64,000 nucleotides of DNA from Echinarachnius parma (Eukaryota > Echinodermata > Echinoidea > Clypeasteroida > Echinarachniidae), in assembly GCA_037951105.1 (NCBI GenBank), contig JBAMJV010010137.1, positions 56,475-120,474 on the forward strand, read 5' to 3'. The position numbers were made by a program, and so were the translations under genes. The notes beneath the pieces were generated by a model that saw only the letters and a program-made list of their open reading frames with translations, ran no database searches and was not told the origin of the DNA. Numbering within the stretch: position 1 is the stretch's first letter; each line of letters begins with the position of its first letter. Positions 55,253 through 64,000 of the stretch are shown piece after piece.

Positions 55253-55319
55253 GTAGGTTCTTTTTAAGTATACAGAGTTAAATGCTTTGGTGCCCTAACC
55301 CTAGGTGTACTCAGAATAT

Positions 55320-55966
55320 TTTAACCCTAATTAGCCCGGGGGGGGGGGGGGCTAAAATAGCCCCCCCCCCCCCCCTCGACGTTTCGCGCGATAACTCCGC
55401 AAAGCGCTGCGCCCGCGCCGTTCGCTGACTTTTTAATTTCAAGTCTCGCGCAACTTTTGAGACCAAATTTGTCACGCCCGCGTATACGGTTCTCGAGCCA
55501 CACCCCTTCAAAAAATTTCCGTCACACCCAAAATTGCTCAAAAACGTGAATTCATGTACAAAGTCAATACAAATTGAGTTTTTTTTTCAATTCATATAAA
55601 GATCCATATTTTCAGTTTTAATGGCTGAAATTAATTTATTTTTGCATAATTATGCTTAAAAAAATGTCTGCGACAAATTTCGGCCAAAAAAACAACAAAA
55701 ACAAAAGGTTGAAAAAACAAAGTACACAAATTCACGTTTTTGAGCAACTTAGGGCTTGTTGAGAATTTTTTGAAGCTGCGTGGCTCGAGAAACGTATACC
55801 CGGGCGCGACAAATTTGGTCTCAAAAGTTGCGCGAGACTTGAAAGAAAAAGTCAGCGAACGGCGCGGCGGCGCGCCGCGTTGCGGACTTATCGCGCGAAA
55901 CGTCGAGGGGGGGCTATTTTAGCCCCCCCCCCCCCCCCCCCCCCCCCGGGCTAATTAGGGTTAAGA
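55320..55966. mobile_element. Palindromic element with CCCTAATTAGCCC ends and G/C runs
   Basis: AACCCTAATTAGCCC, a G run, CTAAAATAGCCC and a C run open the element. The mirrored set GGGCTATTTTAGCCC, a long C run and GGGCTAATTAGGGTT closes it. The arms of about 220 bp share TCTCGCGCAACTTTTGAGAC and GACAAATTTGGTCTCAAAAG. Confidence 0.85.
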
Positions 55967-56082
55967 ACTTGGATTTTTGCTGAAAGTACGTCCCAAGGAG
56001 TCACTGGAGAGGACTGTTGCTCCTATGGACCTATTTTCTGAGTCTTGAGCTGCACATCCCTACACTCCCTCTTAACCCTCAA

Positions 56083-56335
56083 ACAGCTGGGGGGGGGGGG
56101 GCATAATGCCCCCCACCCCCTGACAAAGTTCGCAGTTACTTTGCCATGTGAAATTTTCTGATTGCACCACTCCTTGACTTTTTTCTTTCAAGCCTTCCGC
56201 AACTTTTGAGAACATTTTCACGGAAATTGGGCGTACTGTTACGACGCTACGCAACATTTTGTACATGTTGTCAGCCTTAAAACTTGCTTAAAAATGTGAT
56301 TTTGTGTGCAAATTTAAATGCAAATTGTCGTTTTT
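56083..56335. repeat. Third, diverged arm of the 55320 element
   Basis: A G run, GCATAATGCCCCCC, then CTTGACTTTTTTCTTTCAAG and CCGCAACTTTTGAGAAC follow the same order as the left arm of the palindrome 0.7 kb upstream. It looks like half of a related, older insertion. Confidence 0.6.
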
Positions 56336-56485
56336 TTTTTCTTTCAGAAAGCTATTTCTATCTTGCATCCTTTTTGCTCATTGTTTTGTTTTCATTTATT
56401 ATTGCCAAAGAATGCCAATATTGCAGAAACATGTCCAAGTCAAGTCACCCCGTTTGCCGGAAGTGTAATATCCAAGGCTTTGATG

Positions 56486-56934
56486 AGCCTGGCCAGGCCG
56501 CGAATTTGAAATTCCCAAACAGGTTTCCACAATTTAATTCTCAAGCGACTTGGATAGGGAACAGCTTTCACCTTTTAATTTAATTCTCTATCTTTAGCGT
56601 GACGAAATGAACGCTATGCAGCGCTATGTTATACCCTGACCCTAACCCTTAAGAAGTAAAAACAAAATGAAAAAGCGGTGTCCGTGGGATTCGAACTCCA
56701 GATTCGAACCCACGCCCTAAGCACGATAGCATGTCTTTGAACCAACCGCGCTAATTCACTCAGCCACACGAGTGGTTGGCTGGCATTGGCTGTTTTGAAT
56801 TAGTATTTTAATACCCCATGTTCCCATAGTCTACTCGCGCAGACCTTTTACAAAAACTTGCCTTCTATACACATTACACGTATCCCATAGGAATCCTGTT
56901 TGGGAATTCCAAATTCGCGGCCAGGCCAGGCCGA
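56486..56934. mobile_element. Inverted-repeat element enclosing tRNA-like sequence
   Basis: GGCCAGGCCGCGAATTTGAA and ATTCCCAAACAGG on the left are mirrored by CCTGTTTGGGAATTCCAAAT and TCGCGGCCAGGCC on the right. The middle carries the minus-strand tRNA-like segment. Confidence 0.8.
56681..56767 (-). ncRNA. tRNA-derived (SINE-like) segment with A and B boxes
   Basis: On the minus strand GTGGCTGAGTGAATTAGCGC resembles a tRNA A-box region, and GGGTTCGAATCTGG resembles a B box, about 40 bp apart. A second GTTCGAATCCCACGG follows 14 bp later, so the T-arm appears duplicated. It is not a normal tRNA (no clean anticodon arm seen). It is more likely a pol III-type SINE remnant. Confidence 0.6.
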
Positions 56935-57860
56935 ACCTTGTTCAATAGGGTTACACTGTTAGAAAAACTTCTCGTGGCAGCTCCAAATATTGGTGCTCAA
57001 TAAAAACAATGACCTTATTGGGTCCAGTTATTGGTGCCCATAACGGTATGTGTAGGCGGGAACCAGTTTTTGGTTCCGGACTCGACTGGCACCGCGCGCC
57101 GGGCCGGAGCTGGCCGCGCCGCGCCGGGAATTAGCGAATCGTTTCCCGGCTCAGAGTACCACGTGATATGCAGCCATTTTGTGACCGGCGTTCGTCTGGG
57201 AATCCGGAACTGGAGACTTGTATTTTGAGTGGTAAGCATGATGTTTTATGATTATTGTAACACTATCAGTGATGCAGGAATGTTTCTGGAGTCCCCCGGT
57301 AGCGTTTTTGACAGATCGGTGGTGAATCTATCATCAATAGAGCGGAATTCCTGTCCGCGGCACTTCACGTACGCCCGTCCGCAAATAACTCTACGGATCG
57401 CATGCGCGCGCCAGCGCTACCGCGCTGGCCTGGCGATCCGCAAGCCAGTGTCACGAGATGCGCGTATTTGACTTGGCATTTTTAGGCCAAGCATCGAACC
57501 GCGCTTGGGTTTTAGTGCCCGCGCAGACGGCCAAATTTCTGTACAGCGTCCGTACGACTAACCAGTCTGCTGCTTTTAGACACTTTTTGAAGAGTTATAT
57601 TTATAAAAACAGATTTATTGAGGATTTGAGGTAAATGACTGGACTCGTGAACTTTTATAGAATTTTCATGTCCCTAAAATAACTCCCAATATTAGACAAA
57701 TACAGATTTACGGAAATTAATGCTAGGATTACGACATGAAATGGCCTGGGCCTGGCGAAATGAAAGCCAGATTCTGTCATGAAATCGTTTTTAGATATCA
57801 TTTTTGAACGACTATTGGAAAAAATCTGCCCAGGCAATGAGACTTTATAAAAATCAAAAC
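56935..57860. other. GC-rich island and intergenic DNA, no gene recognised
   Basis: 57070-57130 is CpG-dense (GCGCGCCGGGCCGGAGC and similar) and 57355-57430 is also CG-rich. No open frame here has recognised similarity. It could mark a promoter, but nothing downstream supports one. Confidence 0.3.
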
Positions 57861-57867
57861 ACATGTA

Positions 57868-58888
57868 CCGTTTCTAAGCCAGTAACGGATCACCTACCCA
57901 AATTGATGCATAAAGACGTTTGTGACTATCTAATTTTTTAAGTTTTCATAACTGGAAGAGGAATGTGGATCTAATATCAACTTTATCATCTCCTTTCTAA
58001 AACCTCCGTCCCATTATCATCACGCAAAATTGAGAAATTAGCCTTCAAAATAGTGTCATCTAGTTAGGCATCGGCACTCGGCGTTACATTACGCGCGTGT
58101 GATTTCAGATTTCAGATTTTCAAGAAAAAAGCGGGGGAAAAAATAAAAATATTTTTTTAAACAAAATGTTTAAAAATAAAAAATATGCCGAAGTATCTAG
58201 AATTAATATATGATTAACACAGAAAGATGTTCTGTTGAACACCCCACAACATTTTCCGGGTGTTTGGGTGCAGGTTTATAGTTAAAAAAGGCAAGTTTTA
58301 ATGCATAATTACAGCAGAAATTACCTACGCCAGTAACGGATCACCCATTTTCAAATCTTTATAAAAAACAAAACAAAAGATCATAATAAAATTTTGTTTG
58401 CTGTAACAGTGTATTTAATTAAAATCTGTGATATTTCTTACTTAAAAATCGAAAAATATTTTGATATTTTGGTAAAATTGGGTTTTTGTGTGATTTTTGC
58501 TAACATTTCATAGGGATCAGTTTGGCAGAATTCAACTCCTCATAACTAAATAAGGAAGAACGTTTAAGAATTAAATTTTTACATGGATATTATTTCCTAG
58601 TTTGCTAACACTTTGATGAAAAAAGTAAGATAATTGGTCAATTATTTTTAAAATAAAGCCAGGTGATCCGTTACTGGAGTAGTGGTGATCCATTACTGGC
58701 GTAGTGTAAGGGGTTCGTAAAATGCGCAGTGATTTGCTTATTAGTGACGGAATGAGCTTGAATTGACGATATTCGTAATCTGTACTATTTTGGCTTTCCA
58801 GCGATGTATGATAGTCCATAACAAATATTTTTTATCAGAAAGAAATTGAATCCACAAACAAAGTGATCTGTTACTGGCTTAGAAACGG
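57868..58888. mobile_element. TA-target element with CCAGTAACGGATCACC subterminal repeats
   Basis: TA-flanked; left end CCGTTTCTAAGCCAGTAACG, mirrored by TTACTGGCTTAGAAACGG. The word CCAGTAACGGATCACC occurs again at about 58330 and twice inverted at about 58665-58700. No ORF. Confidence 0.82.
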
Positions 58889-59529
58889 TAGTTCATACCT
58901 TCTTTTACCGGAATAAAATAGACAATATATCCAAAAAACTGATTTGACAAAAATGAAAGGAACAAAATTAAGGCAACAAATGGTGCGTCTTTTCACATGA
59001 TTATTACACACATTTTAAACCATTTTTATTCTCCACCAAGTAAGGAAAAAACTCAATCTTTGGACAAAAGGAGATAAATGTGAATTCAAATTATAATTTC
59101 CACAATTAATCATGGACATTTATCAAGCAAATCTGGCGTTTTAGTGATTTAAATTGACCCTTTCTGACCGATTGATCAAAAAAAGATCAAAGTTTGTGGA
59201 TGACGTCATCCGCGCGTGCAGATTTGTAAAAATGCAGCGCGCGCTGTCAAAATAGCAGCACGCTCAATCTGACCGGCAATTTTACACAACCGGGAGTACG
59301 TGACTTCGCACATGTTCTGATGATGTCGCGCACATGTTTTCGGCTAGGCAATCCATTTGCTGGAGCCGGTCCAGCTCCATTGCCTGGGGCAGGTTCAGTC
59401 ATTATTATAGCTTGTGAGAGCACCAATTATCGGTGCTTCTGGTCACCGAATCTCGGGACACACATGTACTTGTACCCCGGCTAGACTGTCTACTACAGGT
59501 GTTACTGTTTAAAATTTATTAACTCTTAT

Positions 59530-60461
59530 GACGCCGTCCAAAGTTAACCAGGGGGGGGGGGGGAGCTGCGCTCCACTGGGACCCCCACCCACCCTATCCC
59601 CATTTTTTTCCACCCCCCACCCCTCCTTATCCTCTGGATTTTCCAACCCACCAGCCCCTGCTATCCCCAAATTTGTCCACCCCCCCTGCTATCCCCAAGT
59701 TTTTCCACCCCCACCCCCTACTATCCCCACATTTTTTCAACCCCCCACCCCTGCTACCCCCCATTTTTGATGACCCCCACCCCCCTCTATTCTCAAAATT
59801 GTTAACCCCCCACTATCCCCTTTCCCCCCCCCCCCGACCCCTTACCCCCTCCTATCCATTTTTTTAAACCCTACCCCACTCCCTCTATCCTTAAATTTGT
59901 GGTTCCCTACCCCTCTAAACAATTTATACCCCCCTTCTATCTGTCCTCTATCCCCTCTATCCCTCTATTCCCCTCTATCCCCTCTATTCCCAAATTTTCC
60001 CACTCAATCCCCATCTATCCCCAGATATTTTGACCCCCACCATTTCCAGATTTATCCCCAAACCCCCATGTATCACGATTTTTCCAAACTCCCAACCCCC
60101 AGATTTTCCCACTAATGCTAGATCCACAATTTGTCCAACCCCCGCCCCCTGCTATTCTCAATTGTTTCCAATTCCAACCCCTCACCCCCCATCTATCCCC
60201 AGATTTTTCCAACCCCCCACCCCCATCTATCCACAGATTTTTCCAACCCTCCACCCCCTGCTATCCCCAGCTTTTTCCAACCCCCCACCCCCTGCTATCC
60301 CCAATTTTTTCCAACCCCCCACCCCCTGCTATCCCCAATTTTTTTCCAACCCCCCACCCCCTGCTATCCCCAATTTTTTCCAACCCCCACCCCCTACTAT
60401 CCCCAAATTTTCCAACCCCCCCCCCCCCCCCGCACCCCCCCGGTTAACTTTGGACGGCGTC
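59530..60461. mobile_element. C-rich minisatellite bounded by 20-bp inverted ends
   Basis: GACGCCGTCCAAAGTTAACC at 59530-59549 is exactly mirrored at 60442-60461. Between them lies about 890 bp of degenerate units of about 33-35 bp, ACCCCCTGCTATCCCCAATT followed by TTTTCCAACCCCCC. The units are most regular between 60240 and 60420. One strand is nearly free of G. Open frames here are proline-rich artefacts. Confidence 0.9.
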
Positions 60462-60469
60462 TATGACGT

Positions 60470-61263
60470 TGTTGACTTGCACTCCACTCACACCGAGACA
60501 GAGTGGGCAGTCTATCACTCTATAGTAATGTAATGTTCTAAAAAGCGAAATCCCTTAAGGGTACTGACTGCAGTGTGAATCTATTTTCGTGGGTTTTTTT
60601 CGTGTAAAAGTAGAAATTCAGAAAGAAAAAAAAATCAAAAAAAATAATAACATATTTTTACCTTCAAAAAAGTTAATTTGCGCCCCAAATTAACATTGCA
60701 GTCAGTACCTTTAAAGGGAGTAGCACACTTTACCAAAATCGTTCCAAAATTTCAAAATGGTTAAAACTAAGTAGATATAATACGTGTATTATTCTGTGTA
60801 TGAAATTTCAAAGCCATACTTGCCATGATTCATTGCGATTACTGCTATTATGCTGATCTCTTTGATTGTGCTAATCACTCTCGTTGGTGGCACTATCCAT
60901 TATTGGTGATGGAAATCATATCACCGATCTCGATCCATCCCTTTCATACTACATGCAAATATGCAATACATACAAAGCGAAGTTAGAGGGTACTGAACAG
61001 ATTTTCGTGAGTTTCGGATAATAAACCGACCGCCAGCGTTTTATTCAATTATATCTTTAAAAAAAAAAAAAAAAAATCAATAACTCTGCCAAAATACATC
61101 GCCAAGTCATAATCTTTTCAGAATAAATTTTAAAAATCATAACCTTTCATAGTTTAGATTAATATGGTATCTTATATTTTTTTGTATGCAAAAGTGTGTC
61201 ATTCCCTCATTGATCATGAAATACAAATTAGATCTAATTCTAAATCTATTTTAGATTAAATTT

Positions 61264-61294
<31 letters not shown>

Positions 61295-61735
61295 TTGGGG
61301 GGGGGGGGGCTATTTTTTTCTGGAGTTTTACCAAATAGCATATTCTATGCTGTGCCATGCCATGCCTATGGCTGAGCCTCAAAACACTAAATTGAGCAAT
61401 AATAATTGTTTTTGGCAATGTATTTTTTCGTGAACATGTCCGCCCAAAATATTATTTAATATTGGGGGGTTAACTTGGTTTCCATGTTTATTTGTAGATT
61501 AGCACTAAATGTACCGTATTTGTCGCGCATATAGTGGCATAACACTGTGCACAAACAAAATTTTTCTCGGAAAACAGCCCACAATATTCTGTTCGTGTAT
61601 AGTGGCACCCCACGTGACGGCCATGGCCTGAAAGGGGTGTCGCCCTTCTATAGTGGCATGCCACTGTGACCGAGTCTAGTGAGTAGTGTGTGAGGCTGTG
61701 GGGTAGGCTGTGAGGCTTGAAGAGGTAGATTTGAA
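60470..61735. other. Intergenic or intronic, low-complexity runs only
   Basis: Contains an A run near 61057 and a T run followed by a G run near 61270-61310. No gene or shared repeat recognised. Confidence 0.45.
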
Positions 61736-61739
61736 ACAT

Positions 61740-62095
61740 GCTACTCTATTTGTTGGGGGTGGTGTAGGCTGAGATTTAGGTTGTCAGGCCTTTTGCCTGA
61801 TGCTTTTTACTCTAGTTTGAGGAAAGGTGCAACACTTTTTTAGAGGGGGGGGGGGGGGGGGGCTGCAATATTTGGAACACAACACTATTTGTTAGGGGTG
61901 GTGTAGGCTGAGATTTAGGTTCAAACACTGTTGAGCCTTTTACCTTGTCCTGGAGAAAGGTGACACTGACACCTTTTACTCTAGTCTGAGGAAAGGTGCG
62001 ATATTTGGAACACAACACTATTTGTTAGGGGTGGTGTAGGCTGAGATTTAGGTTCAAACACTGTAAGGCCTTTTACCTTGTCCTGCCTTTTTATT
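61740..62095 (+). repeat. Three tandem copies of a GGGGTGGTGTAGGCTGAG unit
   Basis: ACTATTTGTTAGGGGTGGTG, TAGGCTGAGATTTAGGTT and a CCTTTTACCTTGTCCTG-like end recur at about 61742, 61886 and 62018, with spacing of about 132-144 bp. The first copy is followed by an 18-G run. Confidence 0.85.
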
Positions 62096-62139
62096 TTCAC
62101 TCCGGCTGTTTCAAAAGATTTCTCTCCTGTTTTCCACAG

Positions 62140-62616
62140 TTTCCTGCCAACATGATTCCCCTGGAAAATGCTGAACTGTCCTCTTTGTGGTACCATCTCC
62201 ACCAACATAACAAGACTGTTGAGACATGTGTCGACTCTCCAGCAATGAATGCCACATATGCGCAACGACGTGTATACATAAACACCAATCCATCCCTGAA
62301 AGAGGTCCAGCTAAAACATCCAGCTCTCTTCACCACCAGGGAGATTGTGGCAGAGTTTGGCCGGCTGATGCCCAAGCACACTCTGAACAGCACCATGACC
62401 CAGAGGTTGCTAGCCCTGGGGAAGGGCATCACCAATCACATCAAGACCCTGAAGCGTGCCAAGAACGACCCAAAGTTCCAAATCTTGCTTGCACAGCTGG
62501 AACGTAACGTGGAGGACGCCACAGACCGCGAAAGTCGACTAGCGTATGGGACAATGGCAGCAACCTTCATGCCATACCTATTCAATGAGGACCTGGATCT
62601 TGTGAAGCTGTTGCCA
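62140..62616 (+). CDS. Second SAMD3-like exon (paralogous block)
   Basis: 159 codons, phase 0, between TTTTCCACAG and GTAGGT. MNATYAQRRVYINTNPSLKE and HPALFTTREIVAEFGRLMPK align with MEKTYCARRQEVVNEKPLVS and RWPALFVESQVNAEFRRLTA of the upstream gene, and the exon ends at the homologous position (LFNEDLDLVKLLP / LLGEESSALFADME). It could be a paralogue missing its 5' part, a repeated domain of one long protein, or alternative exons. The matching phase cannot separate these. Confidence 0.75.
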
Positions 62617-62640
62617 GTAGGTTTCTATTTCTATTATATA

Positions 62641-63422
62641 CCGTATTTGTCGGTGTATAAACCGCGGGGTTTTTTCTGGCTAGAGAACCGCAAAAGTAGG
62701 GGGGGGGGGGGGGCTTATACACGGAGATAGGGTAAATTGTACAAAAATCCCCACTAGCACAATACAGCATGAAACACTATGCATGGGACAGTACTAAACG
62801 GTAAAACACAAATGAATGCAAAACAAAACATGAATCAAATCAAAGATGAAACAAAATGTACCTTGATATGTTTATTCCTTCTTACAAGTCTAGATTTGGT
62901 TGAATCTACCCTTGAAAATAGTAAATCCTAAGCTCTTTTTTGAGAAGAAAAATTGCGATCGTAACTTTCCAACTGGTGGGGAAAAGTAAGCATAGCACAT
63001 GCACACAGACCACATGAGAGTTGACTGAAATTAGCGATCATCCTATCGTGATTGAGTCAAATCTCATCTGGTCTGTGTGCATGTGCTATGCTTACTTTTC
63101 CCACCAGTTGGAAAGTTACGATCGCAATTTTTCTTCTCAAAAAAGAGCTTAGAATTTACTATTTTCTAGGGTAGATTCAACCAAATCTAGACTTGTAAGA
63201 AGGAATAAACATATCAAGGTACATTTTGTTTCATCTTTGATTTGATTCATGTTTCGTTTTCTGTTTGTTTGTCTTTTACCGTTCAGCACTGTCCAATCCA
63301 TAGTGTTTCATGTTGAGTTGTGCTAGAATTATACAATCAATTTAATTTTTTTTCACTGAAAACCCTCCAAAGTTGGGGGTGCGGTTAATACACGGGAGCG
63401 GTTAATACACCGGCAAATACGG
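62641..63422. mobile_element. Palindromic TA-target element with CCGTATTTGYCGG ends
   Basis: TA-flanked; CCGTATTTGTCGGTGTATAA is mirrored by TTAATACACCGGCAAATACGG (two parts). The long arms (for example GATGAAACAAAATGTACCTT / AAGGTACATTTTGTTTCATC) extend nearly to a centre at about 63030. It begins 25 bp inside the intron after the 62140 exon. Confidence 0.9.
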
Positions 63423-63853
63423 TAACATGAATGTCCTTATATTCATGGTACATACATGTACACTTGATACAGGTTGCAGCATCATTACATCTGCAGCAGA
63501 ATATTTTCAATTAAGATGAATTTTATGTATGGTACCATACTAGTCTACATGTACTTGGATTTATAAATTATAGTCCAAAATGACGTAATCCGTGAATTTG
63601 TTATCCCGCGAAAATTTAGATAATGCACTGTTTGGCCATTACCATGCATTGCATGGCTAGCAAATCCGCAAACATTTCCTCCCGCTAAAAGTCTAAAATA
63701 GCAAAACCGCAAACTTTTACAGCCGGGAATATTTCATGTTTTACAGTAATATGTACAGAGGTCAGCTTCAATGAACAAGCCATGAGTCAAACTTTCTATT
63801 CATTTTGATGCTCTTGTCTAATCCACATTGTGTTGACATTGTGCTTGTTTCAG

Positions 63854-64000
63854 GAACATGGAGCAGAGACCATGGCTACTCTCGCTCGAGATTCTGTCCA
63901 CCCTGTGGTGATCGTCTCTGGGGACATTTTCAAGACGGAACTTGTGAGTGTGGCAGCAGAAGGCCAAGAACTCTTCCACTGCTGTGAAGTGACAGAGGGA
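63854..64000 (+). CDS. SAMD3-like C-terminal exon, runs off window
   Basis: After CTTGTTTCAG, 49 codons in phase 0 to the window edge. EHGAETMATLARDSVHPVVI followed by VSGDIF corresponds to the 'v.IviEG' strand that follows the LF..D helix in the family. It joins in frame to 62616 and, equally, to 55252. Confidence 0.7.

Noticed and set aside
56634..56652. CCCTGACCCTAACCC as telomere-like repeat
   Set aside because: Only two loose units; no array.
59528..60533. Several proline-rich open frames up to 167 codons
   Set aside because: All three frames are open because the C-rich minisatellite lacks stops; not evidence of coding.
62226..62507. 93-codon frame overlapping the 62140 exon in another frame
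   Set aside because: The phase-0 frame has SAMD3-family motifs and matched splice sites; this one is its shadow.

Overview
The window is eukaryotic, from a metazoan with medium-sized introns (GT...AG, about 0.1-4 kb), AT-rich intergenic DNA, long G/C homopolymers and many short inverted-repeat transposons. The protein families and the mix of TTAA-target (T2/Kolobok-type) and TA-target (Tc1/mariner-type) non-autonomous elements suggest a marine invertebrate deuterostome (echinoderm, hemichordate or amphioxus). That placement is inference, and I cannot name the species. All convincing genes lie on the + strand.

Region 1 (1-about 13.7 kb): the 3' two thirds of a GABA-B-type metabotropic receptor gene, most like the GABBR2 subunit. 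It runs from the end of the ligand-binding ectodomain through all seven membrane segments. Its introns carry a TA-target element, a triplicated exon/donor segment, a LINE reverse-transcriptase relic and a minisatellite. The last microexon is duplicated 687 bp downstream at the edge of an eight-copy repeat field (12.8-15.3 kb).

Region 2 (15.7-20.3 kb): repeats only. These are two T2-like MITE families, a 953-bp tandem duplication and nested elements.

Region 3 (20.4-29.2 kb): a complete six-exon cathepsin C (dipeptidyl peptidase I) gene encoding 485 residues with Cys279/His425/Asn450 in place. A decayed copy of the start of exon 5 sits 177 bp upstream of it, and a hairpin of 16-bp repeats lies in intron 2.

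Region 4 (29.3-38.6 kb): transposon graveyard. It includes a head-to-head foldback made from two Tc1 5' halves, and an element insertion whose empty site is preserved next to it and proves a TTAA target.

Region 5 (38.7-64 kb): the most unusual part. Two short exons encode a SAM-like domain, the first with a one-base frameshift. They are followed by a long ORF with four C2H2 fingers and a DDE-transposase-like body (905 aa), and then by exons of a SAMD3-like multi-copy family protein (PB1-like N-terminus). A second, paralogous set of SAMD3-like exons runs off the right end. The SAM exons are in splice phase with the finger/DDE ORF. The locus is therefore a candidate for a transposon-derived gene cluster or a multi-ORF mobile unit in which DNA-binding fingers, a DDE-like fold and SAM/PB1 interaction modules travel together. 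Many palindromic elements and pyrimidine-rich minisatellites separate these exons.
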